From Rossellomorea aquimaris (GTDB lineage Bacteria; Bacillota; Bacilli; Bacillales; Bacillaceae_B): a stretch of 64,000 bases of DNA. The notes beneath the pieces are model-generated. The model saw only the letters and a program-made list of their open reading frames with translations, had not been told where the DNA came from and did not search any database. The translations under genes and the position numbers were made by a program. The stretch spans positions 1,766,310 through 1,830,309 of the forward strand of contig NZ_JAIVAT010000003.1 in the NCBI RefSeq assembly GCF_020172085.1. Direction: 5' to 3'. Shown here piece after piece: positions 48,035-57,993 of the stretch (position 1 is its first letter; the number at the start of each line of letters is the position of its first letter).

Positions 48035-49078
48035 TTATTTTTCTATTGATTGAAGGAAGGCCAGTGCTTCATCAAACGTTTTCACTGGTATCACCTTCAT
48101 ATCAGTTCCGATATCTTCTGCGGTCCTTTTGGCAGCAATATAGTTTGATTCGAGGTCAGGGTATTTTTCCTTCATTTCCTTTGTAATGGTTTCATCCGGG
48201 GCTAGGAAATATTCAGCTCCGGCTTTGTCAGCAGCGATTATTTTTTGTTCAATGCCACCGATACGCCCCACTTCCCCATCTTCTGAAATGGTTCCGGTTC
48301 CAGCTATCCTGTGTCCTTTGGGAAGGTCTTCCTCCGTTAGTTGGTCATAGATTTCCAAGCTGAACATCAAACCGGCAGAGGGCCCTCCTATCTCCTCGGT
48401 CTCAAGCGTTACAGGTGGATCTGTAATGATTTCTTTATCATCGCTCAATGTTATACCAAGACCGATTTTATCGGGCATATCCGGAAATGCTTCCAAAGGG
48501 ATCGTTTCAATCTTCTCCTTCTTATTTCGAACGAACGTGATATCCACTTTTTCCCCTTTTGATTTTCCACTTACATAGTCGATGAATTCCTGTGAAGACT
48601 GAAACGTTTGACCGTCGATGGCGGTGATCCGATCCCCGGGCTTAAGGACATCTTCAGCAGGCATGGATGGGTATATATTCAATACATATATCCCTTTATA
48701 GTTGTATTCATATGGTTTACCGGCTTTTTTAAACGCTACTTCAATTGCATGACTTTGAGAGTTATTCATGAGCTGCAGTTGACGTAGATTGTATTCCTCA
48801 TCGCTTTCGTGAGGACTTCTGATTTCATCGACGGGAAAGATATATTCGTATTTTCTTATGCTGGCCATTAAATAGGCATAAATATTCGCTCTTCCCATTC
48901 TTACTGTTGTCAGCATCAATTCCCCGTCATCTTTATATCCATTCTCCACGTGGACGATTGGATCAAGTTCATGGGCACTCCCAGGCTTCGTAACATAATA
49001 AGGGAGATAATAAAAGGAACTGGCAACCATAATGATGGTCATGATGACCAGCGTTCTTATTAACGTTTTCGTTTTCAT
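48035..49078 (-). CDS. ylbL: PDZ-containing Lon-like serine protease YlbL
   Basis: 347 residues: N-terminal TM segment (residues about 8-27), PDZ domain (about 125-200) and Lon-type S16 protease domain with the Ser234-Lys279 dyad (GGPSAGLMF and GIEQKI). Extracytoplasmic membrane-anchored protease; in B. subtilis YlbL degrades the division inhibitor YneA after DNA damage. It follows ylbK by 6 bp. Confidence 0.95.
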   Translation of the reverse strand: MKTKTLIRTLVIMTIIMVASSFYYLPYYVTKPGSAHELDPIVHVENGYKDDGELMLTTVRMGRANIYAYLMASIRKYEYIFPVDEIRSPHESDEEYNLRQLQLMNNSQSHAIEVAFKKAGKPYEYNYKGIYVLNIYPSMPAEDVLKPGDRITAIDGQTFQSSQEFIDYVSGKSKGEKVDITFVRNKKEKIETIPLEAFPDMPDKIGLGITLSDDKEIITDPPVTLETEEIGGPSAGLMFSLEIYDQLTEEDLPKGHRIAGTGTISEDGEVGRIGGIEQKIIAADKAGAEYFLAPDETITKEMKEKYPDLESNYIAAKRTAEDIGTDMKVIPVKTFDEALAFLQSIEK

Positions 49079-49084
49079 TATTCT

Positions 49085-49864
49085 TTACTCCTTCCAATTG
49101 TTTAGAGCTTCCTGAATTGAAGGAATAACCTTCTTCGCTTCTTCTTCTCCCATATCGATGATTTCCTCAATATTTTTAAAGGCTCTAGTGCTGTACATTT
49201 CGACGTGTGGCCTGATCATGAAATCGGAAGCAAATTCCCGGTGAGCGACAATTTCTAATTGTAAGATGTCAATGCTTTGCATGATGACGTCATAAATGGT
49301 GGTGATTTCTGCATTTCGTTTTACGTGTGATACATCGACTCCTATAACGATATCAGCTCCCATTTCTTTTACAACTGAGACCGGGACTCGATCGATCACT
49401 CCTCCGTCCACCAACAAACGGCCATTTATCTTTTCAGGAACAAAAATTCCCGGTATGGCGATGCTTGCCCTTACAGCACTCGCAATGGGACCCGTGGTAA
49501 ACACAACTTTCTCCCCGTTAGTAATGTCTGTTGCCACTACACTTACAGGGATATTTAAATCTTCGATATGTTTATTATGAGTGAAAAGCTGAATGAATTC
49601 TTTTATTCTTTTACCAGAAATGAAGCCCATTTTCGGAACGGTAAAATCTAAATAATATTTCCTCCTGAAGGTAGTGGAAAGCTTATATAGATCCTCCATC
49701 TTATGACCCACCCCATAGAAGCAGCCAACAAGTGCCCCCATGCTGCTGCCTGCAATCATATCAATCGGGATGTTCGCATCATCAAATGCCTTTAATACCC
49801 CTAAATGAGCAAATCCTCTTGCGCCACCCGAGCCGAGGGCTAATCCGATCTTTGGTCTATCCAT
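49085..49864 (-). CDS. ylbK: Patatin-like phospholipase family protein YlbK
   Basis: 259-residue patatin domain. Oxyanion motif GSGGARG (residues 11-17), nucleophile elbow GSSMG with Ser41, and the dyad Asp in VDGGVID near residue 153. It probably acts as a lipid acyl hydrolase; the substrate is unknown. GGGGGAAGG precedes the ATG. Co-transcribed with ylbL. Confidence 0.94.
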   Translation of the reverse strand: MDRPKIGLALGSGGARGFAHLGVLKAFDDANIPIDMIAGSSMGALVGCFYGVGHKMEDLYKLSTTFRRKYYLDFTVPKMGFISGKRIKEFIQLFTHNKHIEDLNIPVSVVATDITNGEKVVFTTGPIASAVRASIAIPGIFVPEKINGRLLVDGGVIDRVPVSVVKEMGADIVIGVDVSHVKRNAEITTIYDVIMQSIDILQLEIVAHREFASDFMIRPHVEMYSTRAFKNIEEIIDMGEEEAKKVIPSIQEALNNWKE

Positions 49865-50040
49865 GCCCTTCCCCCTTTTCCCGAGTTCTCGGTATAGTCA
49901 TCATATGGTCTATTTCAATTATGTATGAGTATATTGAATAATATGAGGACAAGTTGAATTAATCTCATTTTATCATTGTTTTCCCGTTTCACAAGGGATT
50001 GAAATAGTAGGAACCTATTTTATAAGGGGAGGAAGTCCGG

Positions 50041-51258
50041 TTGTACAAATCTAAATTAAAAACCTTGGCTTTATCCATTAGTGTTACGATATTTGCTGCA
50101 TCTCTCATCCTGATGCCAGGGGAGTCCCTCGAAGCATCCATCAGGGGACTCGACATGTGGTGGGAAATCGTCTTTCCCTCTTTATTGCCCTTTTTTATCG
50201 TCTCTGAGATGCTAATCGGTTTTGGTGTGGTCAAATTCATAGGGGTAATGCTGGAACCTTTGATGAGACCATTATTCAGGGTCCCGGGAGTTGGAGGATT
50301 CGTGTGGGCGATGGGAATGGCATCTGGATTTCCAGCAGGGGCTAAATTGACAGCACGATTACGTCAAGAAGAACAAATTACAAATGTTGAAGCCGAAAGG
50401 CTCGTTTCGTTCACAAACTCATCCAACCCTTTATTTATATTCGGTGCTGTCTCTGTGGGTTTTTTCCAAAATGCTACCCTCGGGATCGTATTGGCAGCTG
50501 CACATTATATTGGAAACGTATGTGTCGGGATCATCATGAGGTTCTATGGAGGATCAGATAGAAATGATGTAAGGAAGGAAACTTCCAATAAAAAAGGGTT
50601 CATCGTCAAAGAAGCCTTTTCCGCTCTTCACAAGACTAGACTTGAGGATAAGCGTCCAATTGGGAAACTGCTGGGGGATGCCGTTACTTCATCCATCCAA
50701 ACATTATTGATGATTGGTGGATTCATCATCTTATTTTCTGTCATAAATAAAATGCTGTATCACCTTCACATCACGACCTTTTTGGCCGAGGGTTTATCGA
50801 CGTTATTCCTTCTATTTCGTTTACCTGAACAGTTAAGTATACCGTTAATCTCCGGTATGTTTGAAATTACGTTGGGATCAAAGCTGACAAGCGGTGTCAC
50901 TGAAGCCACCCTCCTTCATCAAGCGATCATCACAAGCTTTATCTTAGGTTTCAGCGGGTTCAGTGTCCAGGCTCAAGTGGCAAGTATTCTGGCTGAGACA
51001 GATATTCGGTTTAAACCGTTTTTCTATGCGCGCTTTGTTCACGGACTTGCAGCCTCTGTCACCACCATCCTCATTTGGAAGCCTATTTATGAGCGGTTTT
51101 CCAATGAGCAGCTATCCAATGCCATACCGGTTTTTGCCAGGCATAACGACGCATTTTGGACCGACATGCTTTATTGGTTCAAATCAGCAGGTCCCATTAT
51201 CACGATTTTAAGTCTGGTTGTATATATGATCCTATACGCTCAGAAAAGGAGTGTATAA
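50041..51258 (+). CDS. ylbJ: Sporulation integral membrane protein YlbJ
   Basis: 405-residue polytopic protein with two nucleoside-recognition (Gate) domains (about ten hydrophobic segments; GMASGFPAGAKLTARLRQ is conserved). YlbJ is a mother-cell, sigma-E-dependent sporulation gene in B. subtilis. Start is TTG 50041 with GGGGAGG upstream. A GTATATT at about 49929 resembles a sigma-E -35 but no fitting -10 was found. Confidence 0.94.
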   Translation: MYKSKLKTLALSISVTIFAASLILMPGESLEASIRGLDMWWEIVFPSLLPFFIVSEMLIGFGVVKFIGVMLEPLMRPLFRVPGVGGFVWAMGMASGFPAGAKLTARLRQEEQITNVEAERLVSFTNSSNPLFIFGAVSVGFFQNATLGIVLAAAHYIGNVCVGIIMRFYGGSDRNDVRKETSNKKGFIVKEAFSALHKTRLEDKRPIGKLLGDAVTSSIQTLLMIGGFIILFSVINKMLYHLHITTFLAEGLSTLFLLFRLPEQLSIPLISGMFEITLGSKLTSGVTEATLLHQAIITSFILGFSGFSVQAQVASILAETDIRFKPFFYARFVHGLAASVTTILIWKPIYERFSNEQLSNAIPVFARHNDAFWTDMLYWFKSAGPIITILSLVVYMILYAQKRSV

Positions 51259-51267
51259 AAGAACGAA

Positions 51268-51340
51268 AGGGTTGATCCCTATAGACCATTCTTATTTTCA
51301 CAATGCGTGATAATTTGAGGTCTATAACCGGATCAACCCT
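51268..51340. terminator. Long hairpin between convergent ylbJ and coaD
   Basis: Arms AGGGTTGATCC-TATAGACC (51268-51287) and GGTCTATA-GGATCAACCCT (51319-51340) pair over 19 bp with a small bulge and a 31-nt loop. U-tracts are poor on both sides, so terminator function is inferred from position between convergent genes. Confidence 0.65.
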
Positions 51341-51347
51341 GTTTAAA

Positions 51348-52423
<1,076 letters not shown>

Positions 52424-52659
52424 AATCATCCACCATATATGTATTTTTTCTTCCCTATCCTATCATATCTCGACACATATCGCCACATTCTAAAATTGAT
52501 ACAAAAATGTATAAAATCATTTTGATAGGTGATAATGAAAGTAACAGCATCCTAACTGATGTTGTTGCCAACCGCGGAGAAGACTTACGATTCCCCATAA
52601 GTTCTTCCTCCGGTTTCTCCTCTCCCTTTGCCTTCTTTCCAGAGATGGATATAGAAGGA

Positions 52660-52689
52660 CCCTGCAGAAAGTTCTGCAGGGCTTTTTTA
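52660..52689 (+). terminator. Plus-strand intrinsic terminator of unknown transcript
   Basis: CCCTGCAGAAA / GTTCTGCAGGG hairpin followed by CTTTTTT only on the plus strand, overlapping the stop of the minus-strand gene 52687-54108. No plus-strand gene precedes it; a short RNA from about 52500 is possible. Confidence 0.6.
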
Positions 52690-54108
52690 CTTTTCTTTTA
52701 CCAATTTGATGACTTGATCATTTTCTACGACATCTACTTTAAACAACTTCTCCAACCACTGGATATCTATATAATCAGAATCCCCTATCGTTTGAACCGG
52801 CTTAACTAATACACCGTAATTTTCCTCGTTATAAATAAAGTAGTCTTCATTGACATAAAACCTTAATGAATTCCCATTTACAGTTGTTAAGAATACACCC
52901 GGCTCTATCTCTCTCATCTCGAAACCCAAATCTTTAACTGTTTCGGCAAACTGAATGTACTTTTTTTGTTGGAATAAAAGATATGATAATTCCTTTGATT
53001 CCTGATTGATTATAATAGGCTTATTCCCATGAAGGATGAGAGTTTGATTCTCATTCCCCTTCCCCTTCCCCTTCACACTGTCTGCAAAGAATGAGGACGT
53101 AAAGCCTGTCACTTTGCTTACTGCATCATCCAACATGATATGATCAACAGTAGGATTCTTAACCATTTGTCTAAGCTCATCCCACTCTGAAGGGCTTAGT
53201 CCATCTTTCAACTGTTTATATGCCCACGCCGATTGGCCAGTAGGTGGAGCATCGTTTAAAAGGAGGCCGACAACCACTTCCTTCAACCAAGCATCATCGT
53301 CCCTGGAGGACATTGTTTGATATAGCAAACTTCGCCTGATATTGTTGATCTGATCTCCTCCGAAAGCACCGCCCATCACAATGAGGTGTGGCGATTGAAA
53401 CGGTTTGATTTTTTTGGTTTGGATGATGGTGACGAAACCGTCATCGGAATCCAGGGAATCCAGGGAATCTCCAAAATCTGTGGGAACCCCTTCCTCTGTC
53501 AACATCCTTACTGCAGACGATCTTTTCTCTTTCCACGCGTTCTTTGTCCATAGTAAATCCGATGGTTGACCCTCTCCACTGAAGAAATAATAATCAATAT
53601 AATCCAGCTTCTTATGGCTGGCAGATTGATACCCTGCTATCCAATTTCCGGTTCTAAGACTCTTTTCTGTTAACTGAATAACTGTACTTGAAGTTGAAAC
53701 ACCAGAAAACACAGGAAACCAATCCCTTAATAGGATAAACCCAGCTTCAATCGACGGATGAATCGTATAGGTAACGGTGATTTCCTGAGGCTCAACATTT
53801 AATGTACTAATTTGAAATTCACCGTTTTCTTTCGTCAAACAATTCTTCCCATCCTGATTCTTACAAGTAAAGTTCTCTGCCCCATCCGGCCAATAAATGG
53901 TCATAGAATCTGGAACCGAAGTTGGAAAGTGAATCGTTTGGTTAACTTTAAATTTTCCATTTTGATGAACGATGGAATAAGATTGATTGACCTCGACAGT
54001 TCCTGTTTCTACGGCACTCTCAGTACGAAAGCCCATCCATTGAAAAACGAGGATGCCTGAACTAATAAGGATCATCAATAATCCGAATGTAATGAAAAGA
54101 CGTTTCAT
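52687..54108 (-). CDS. Membrane-anchored extracellular protein of unknown function
   Basis: 473 residues. An N-terminal hydrophobic segment (residues about 5-25) serves as anchor or signal, and the rest is hydrophilic and probably extracellular. Residues about 405-470 (RFYVNEDYFIYNEENYGVLV, YIDIQWLEKLFKVDVVENDQ) look like a copper-amine-oxidase N-like / stalk domain as found in many secreted Bacillus proteins; that is a fold guess only. There are short repeats (DSLDSLDSDDG, KGKGKG). Not recognised as a B. subtilis ylb gene; it sits between rsmD and ylbG. AAGGGG precedes the ATG. Confidence 0.75.
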   Translation of the reverse strand: MKRLFITFGLLMILISSGILVFQWMGFRTESAVETGTVEVNQSYSIVHQNGKFKVNQTIHFPTSVPDSMTIYWPDGAENFTCKNQDGKNCLTKENGEFQISTLNVEPQEITVTYTIHPSIEAGFILLRDWFPVFSGVSTSSTVIQLTEKSLRTGNWIAGYQSASHKKLDYIDYYFFSGEGQPSDLLWTKNAWKEKRSSAVRMLTEEGVPTDFGDSLDSLDSDDGFVTIIQTKKIKPFQSPHLIVMGGAFGGDQINNIRRSLLYQTMSSRDDDAWLKEVVVGLLLNDAPPTGQSAWAYKQLKDGLSPSEWDELRQMVKNPTVDHIMLDDAVSKVTGFTSSFFADSVKGKGKGNENQTLILHGNKPIIINQESKELSYLLFQQKKYIQFAETVKDLGFEMREIEPGVFLTTVNGNSLRFYVNEDYFIYNEENYGVLVKPVQTIGDSDYIDIQWLEKLFKVDVVENDQVIKLVKEK

Positions 54109-54280
54109 ACCCTACCCCTTACCTCTTTATGCTACTTCAAGAATATCAGATGTGGATAAGAAATAGGGGGACATTTTTGTGAAACATTATCATAATCGTT
54201 AGATAAGAATCTTTACTTATGTCGATAGGTTTGAAATAATAAGGAATTGATTAACTCGGTAAGAAAAGGGGAATGAAAGA

Positions 54281-54670
54281 ATGATTCAACGATTTATTGA
54301 ATTAGGTGAAGGATATTCAGATATTTATGAACTTGTGGAACTTGCGAGAGCAAATAAAGAACGCCTACAGCATATGTTAGCGTTCCATACTGTTGTGAAA
54401 GAACGAGCGGTCACCTCTCTCGCTCTTGTGATGGAGCCTACAGAGGAAGGAAAATTTCAAGCCATCTATATATGCAGAGAAGGAATTCCGAACCCAAATA
54501 TGAAACCGAACCAGCGATACTCTTTATTTGAGGAAACCGCTGCGAAACTTGATAAGGTGATTATTCAAATGGATGTGAAGCCCTCCACTCTATTTCCGGA
54601 GACTGACCTGTATTATCAACATCTGATCGCCATTTTGCGATTAAATCATTATATCCTGCCTTTACAGTAA
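54281..54670 (+). CDS. Conserved hypothetical protein (small cytoplasmic)
   Basis: 129 residues, start MIQRFIELGEGYSDIYELVE with AAAAGGGG upstream. No signal peptide or membrane segment; mixed alpha/beta composition. I recall near-identical N-termini in other Bacillaceae, where some entries carry an unsupported methylthioribose kinase name; no kinase motif is present here. Transcribed opposite to the flanking genes. Confidence 0.75.
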   Translation: MIQRFIELGEGYSDIYELVELARANKERLQHMLAFHTVVKERAVTSLALVMEPTEEGKFQAIYICREGIPNPNMKPNQRYSLFEETAAKLDKVIIQMDVKPSTLFPETDLYYQHLIAILRLNHYILPLQ

Positions 54671-54719
54671 ACGTGTCATACATGAATGTTAAAAGGAAGG
54701 GAAACGGTTCTAATATATG

Positions 54720-54752
54720 AAAAAAGCTGCCAAAACATACTCTTTGGCAGCA
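54720..54752. terminator. Terminator of ylbG
   Basis: GCTGCCAAAGAG / TTTTGGCAGC stem followed by TTTTTTC on the minus strand, directly after the ylbG stop. Confidence 0.88.
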
Positions 54753-54756
54753 ATCA

Positions 54757-55032
54757 CTAAAATCCCATTTTGTAATCATATTCCTTCGCTTTGTCCGGTC
54801 TGGAATTTTCAAACACAGACTTGATGAATGGTTTAAATGATGGATCTACTTTCTTGACATAAGAATAAGTCGATATTCTCTCCATCACAGAGTCGATTTC
54901 ATCCTGATTACAGTACAGTACAACATATTTCATTTTCTTCGATACATAATGAACATTCCCAAATCGTCTAAGGGATTTGGCATGTTTCAAACTATGTAAC
55001 CAAACAACTAAACCTTGTCTTTCTGTTAACAT
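54757..55032 (-). CDS. ylbG: DUF2129 (UPF0298) protein YlbG
   Basis: 91 residues forming a single ferredoxin-like domain ([40 protein letters not shown]). Strong likeness to YlbG, whose role is unknown. GAGGGG precedes the ATG. Downstream of the ylbF region, as in B. subtilis. Confidence 0.94.
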   Translation of the reverse strand: MLTERQGLVVWLHSLKHAKSLRRFGNVHYVSKKMKYVVLYCNQDEIDSVMERISTYSYVKKVDPSFKPFIKSVFENSRPDKAKEYDYKMGF

Positions 55033-55171
55033 ATAGTTTCCCCTCTAGGAATCACTTTTTATTAAGTCTAGCATAATCACGTGGGGGTAAGCAATATGTA
55101 ATGGTATGAACTATCATGAAATAAGGTGTATAGTGAATACTACATACTGTAGTAGAGAACGGAGGACCTCC

Positions 55172-55483
55172 ATGGACTTGAATGTGATTTGGGACTTTTT
55201 CATCGAACATTTAAAAAAGGAGGAAGGGATTGAAGAAGCGCATGTTAAATGGAGCGCAGGCATTCCTTTCATCTATATTCGATCCAAGAAAGCGAAAAGT
55301 GATATTGAGTTCTGCATCAAGAAATGGTCGGCAAAGGCGATGCGGGGAAAGAGACTGCATTCTGATACCATTTTCTTCAGGGAAGAGGAAACTTTATACG
55401 TTTATCGACATAGGTTCTATGTCCCCCAAGAAAAAATGTTTTGCTGCGGGAACCTTTGTGTTGATTGTGTCAGATTAAAATAA
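55172..55483 (+). CDS. Small Cys-rich-tail protein of unknown function
   Basis: 103 residues from ATG 55172 (MDLNVIWDFFIEHLKKEEGI) with GGAGG upstream. Basic middle (KKWSAKAMRGKRLHS) and a C-terminal cysteine cluster (FCCGNLCVDCVRLK) that could hold a metal. Not recognised. Its ribosome site sits in a palindrome GGAGGACCTCC ending right before the ATG. It lies antisense to and between ylbG and ylbF. Confidence 0.7.
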   Translation: MDLNVIWDFFIEHLKKEEGIEEAHVKWSAGIPFIYIRSKKAKSDIEFCIKKWSAKAMRGKRLHSDTIFFREEETLYVYRHRFYVPQEKMFCCGNLCVDCVRLK

Positions 55484-55491
55484 TGCTTTAT

Positions 55492-55525
55492 AAAAGAGCG
55501 GACCCATTTAGGTACGCTCTTTTTA
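55492..55525. terminator. Bidirectional terminator between 55172-55483 and ylbF
   Basis: AAAGAGCG.ACC / GGT.CGCTCTTT stem with TTTTTAC on the plus side and TTTTATAAAG on the minus side, between convergent genes. Confidence 0.8.
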
Positions 55526-55533
55526 CATATGAT

Positions 55534-55980
55534 TTACGCTGAACATCCGCAGCTGCCGCCTGAACCACAGCCTCCACCACATGATCCCCCACTTGAGAAG
55601 AAAGGGTTTCCTGAAGGAACCTTTACATTTTTAGAAACGGAATGTCCAATCATAAGGCTCACTTGATCAAGGAGATCTTGTAACTCGTTTTCGGCTCTTC
55701 GGAACTCTGCTACATTCTCATCAAGATCCATTTCCCTTTTAACTTCACGGATTTCTTTCATGATGGTTTTGTAATCAGGGTGATATCTGCCGAAACGCTG
55801 AACTTCTTCGTAACTCTCTTTCATCCGGGAAAAGGTTTGTACCTTACGCTGGGTTTCAGAGTTGTTGCGAAGTTTATATAAAGACTTTCGATAATTTTCT
55901 GCCACATCAGATTCTAAGATCCACTGAGATAACTCGTCAGCTGAATCCAAAATCTCCATTCTTTCTATAGTAGCAAGCAT
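55534..55980 (-). CDS. ylbF: YlbF/RicF, subunit of the RNase Y specificity (Ric) complex
   Basis: 148 residues from ATG 55980 (MLATIERMEILDSADELSQW), GGAGGTGGG upstream; a 13-codon extension is rejected. All-alpha YlbF/YmcA domain, then a Gly/Cys-rich tail (GGSCGGGCGSGGSCGCSA). Known as partner of RicA and RicT, with Fe-S clusters bound in part by this kind of tail; it modulates mRNA processing by RNase Y and promotes sporulation, biofilm and competence. Confidence 0.95.
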   Translation of the reverse strand: MLATIERMEILDSADELSQWILESDVAENYRKSLYKLRNNSETQRKVQTFSRMKESYEEVQRFGRYHPDYKTIMKEIREVKREMDLDENVAEFRRAENELQDLLDQVSLMIGHSVSKNVKVPSGNPFFSSGGSCGGGCGSGGSCGCSA

Positions 55981-56127
55981 AACGCCCACCTCCGTAAACA
56001 TTATTTTAACATGTTTCACAGAAGGAAGCGAATATGCTTGTCTGAAACTTTCAGATCCATTAACTCCTTGGACGGTTATAAATCAAAAACATACTCGACA
56101 CTATTATGTGACTGGATTGCGCTTACT

Positions 56128-56523
56128 TTATTGAATTGTGACATAAAACTGCTTTTTCAATCCTAATGATTTGTTATTCTTGCCTACGATTTCGACGTTT
56201 AAAAGATGCACACCTTTCGGTAATCCTTTTACTACGAAAGCTGCTGTATGATATTCCTTATACAAATTACCTGTATTGGAACGAACGACAATTTTTCCTT
56301 TTTTCGCACCTTTTTTTTCTGAATTAAACGTAATCCCAGGTACAATGCATTCAATATACACTTGATTACCTTGAACCATATGTTTAATGGAAACAGATTT
56401 CTGCTCCGTATTGGCAGCTTCCACTTTTTTTGTGAATGTAAAGCTTTCTGGTTCTGGCATCTTTTCTTTACAGCCGCTTAATATCAACAATAAACCAATC
56501 GAGAACAACAATCGTTTCTTCAT
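56128..56523 (-). CDS. Small lipoprotein of unknown function
   Basis: 131 residues. Signal peptide with lipobox LILSGC (Cys18), so it is a predicted LspA substrate. The mature part is an Ig-like/FixH-type beta sandwich by pattern (YIECIVPGITFNSEKK, KGLPKGVHLLNVEIVG), similar in feel to YtkA-like domains, with no catalytic motif. AAGGAGTGG precedes the ATG. Inserted between ylbF and ylbE; not present there in B. subtilis as I recall. Confidence 0.75.
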   Translation of the reverse strand: MKKRLLFSIGLLLILSGCKEKMPEPESFTFTKKVEAANTEQKSVSIKHMVQGNQVYIECIVPGITFNSEKKGAKKGKIVVRSNTGNLYKEYHTAAFVVKGLPKGVHLLNVEIVGKNNKSLGLKKQFYVTIQ

Positions 56524-56623
56524 CGTTTACACCACTCCTTACCTATAGCCTTGCCCAATCGACACCCATTTTACTCAAAGAACTCGGTTGTCTACATAGA
56601 GTGGTGGCAAAAAAAATAGCACC

Positions 56624-56866
56624 TTAATTATCGGCACTATTCATTGATTGAAACATACTGATCATCATGGAAGCCATCTGAACTCCATTCGAGAATTTCT
56701 GTACCCTGTGGGGAATCGTTTTCTGAAAATGATTGATTGAAGCTATCTCAAATTTTTCTAATTCATTGGGATTTCGGGAAAGTGTACGGTACCACTGGGG
56801 TTGATCTCTGAGGAACAATTTCAAATCTTCTTTTGTATAAATGTATTCTATGATGTCTGCTCTCAT
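56624..56866 (-). CDS. ylbE: YlbE-family protein
   Basis: 80 residues matching the YlbE-like family (IEYIYTKEDLKLFLRDQPQW, SRNPNELEKFEIASINHFQK). Cytoplasmic by composition; function unknown, linked to sporulation by its partner ylbD. It starts 15 bp after ylbD with GAGGAGG upstream. Confidence 0.92.
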   Translation of the reverse strand: MRADIIEYIYTKEDLKLFLRDQPQWYRTLSRNPNELEKFEIASINHFQKTIPHRVQKFSNGVQMASMMISMFQSMNSADN

Positions 56867-56881
56867 GTATTTGACCTCCTC

Positions 56882-57304
56882 CTAATCTTTTCGGAACGAA
56901 AAAGGATGGGAAGGTTTGGATGGCGTTTCCGTTTTGGTAGCAGTTCCCGCCCCCCTGCTGTTGCCGGATTGAAATTGACTGAGCACACCCTGGACCGCCC
57001 CAAGTGCTTCACTTAAGCTGTTTATATGCTGCTGCAATTGATTTGCATCCATTTTCTTCACCATTTCCCCCACTTGATCCATCCATCCCCCTTTATTCTC
57101 CTGAGTAGTTGATGGTGTCTCATTTCCTTTCGAGGATTCATTCTTATACTTATCCCATCTAGTGTCTTCTTCGCCAAGCAAATACCAATCTTCAAAGAGA
57201 TCCTGCCAATCCGCATCTCCATTTCGTACGTCTTTTACGATTTTCGGATGTTTTTTCACAAATCCTTTAAATTCTTTCACTTTTGGGTGTAATGATTTTC
57301 CCAT
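56882..57304 (-). CDS. ylbD: Spore coat protein YlbD
   Basis: 140 residues. The N-terminal segment HPKVKEFKGFVKKHPKIVKD and NGDADWQDLFEDWYLLGEED is the YlbD signature; the C-terminal half has a helix (EMVKKMDANQLQQHINSL) and a basic, low-complexity tail. YlbD is a coat protein in B. subtilis. GGAGGTG precedes the ATG. Operon with ylbE. Confidence 0.93.
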   Translation of the reverse strand: MGKSLHPKVKEFKGFVKKHPKIVKDVRNGDADWQDLFEDWYLLGEEDTRWDKYKNESSKGNETPSTTQENKGGWMDQVGEMVKKMDANQLQQHINSLSEALGAVQGVLSQFQSGNSRGAGTATKTETPSKPSHPFSFRKD

Positions 57305-57460
57305 TTCATGAACACCTCCATTACAGGCATCTACCTATTACACTTTATGAAGAAACGAAAAGAATGGTGATACATTCCTTTTTGTAGTAATATGCATATT
57401 GACGCATTTGTTTACTTAACTGACATCGAGACCGTGAATACTAAAAAAGGATGAATAAGA

Positions 57461-57949
57461 ATGAAAGAACAGGTAGAAGAATTATTCAAAGAATGTCTAT
57501 CAGAAGCAACCGATGAGGACCTCCAAATCATTAAGCAGCTGCTTGAAGGCGTACAACGAAAGTGCAACAGGGAGAATGGGTCAATTATCGGCGGAATTTT
57601 CGCTATGGATAGGGAAATGAAGGATGGACACCTTGAGGTAAGCATTCCAATCACACCCGTCACCCACAATTCATTGGAGATTGTTCATGGAGGTGTGACG
57701 GCCACATTAGTGGATACAGCTATGGGGACGTTGGCAAATATGATGCTTCCAGAAGGATATGGGGCGGTAACAACAAACTTAAATGTCCATTACTTGGCGC
57801 CAGGGGTAGGTGAACATCTTACCGCTCATGCGGAAATCGTTCATCAAGGAAGCAAAACCATTGTAGTGGATGGAAAAGTGGTCAATTCCGACGGAAAGCT
57901 CGTGGCAAACTCAACCGGTTCGTTTTTTATTTTCAAAAAAAAGCAATAA
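57461..57949 (+). CDS. PaaI-family (hotdog) thioesterase
   Basis: 162 residues. The single hotdog domain covers residues about 45-160, with the conserved VHGGVTATLVDTAMG helix and LNVHYLAPGVGEHLTAHAEI strand. It likely hydrolyses aromatic or medium-chain acyl-CoA; the substrate is unknown. AAAAAAGGATG upstream. Stands alone on the plus strand between ylbD and ylbC. Confidence 0.9.
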   Translation: MKEQVEELFKECLSEATDEDLQIIKQLLEGVQRKCNRENGSIIGGIFAMDREMKDGHLEVSIPITPVTHNSLEIVHGGVTATLVDTAMGTLANMMLPEGYGAVTTNLNVHYLAPGVGEHLTAHAEIVHQGSKTIVVDGKVVNSDGKLVANSTGSFFIFKKKQ

Positions 57950-57955
57950 TGCAAA

Positions 57956-57993
57956 AAGTGGAATCCCCAAACAATGAAGGGGATTCCACTTGT
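57956..57993. terminator. Bidirectional terminator between the thioesterase gene and ylbC
   Basis: Stem AAGTGGAATCCCC / GGGGATTCCACTT between convergent genes, A-rich on the left and TTGTTTATT on the right. Confidence 0.9.

Noticed and set aside
49925..49945. Sigma-E promoter for ylbJ
   Set aside because: GTATATT fits the -35 but nothing resembling CATACANT lies 13-15 bp downstream.
52507..52809. 100-aa plus-strand ORF
   Set aside because: It reads through the terminator hairpin into the antisense of another gene and has no ribosome site.
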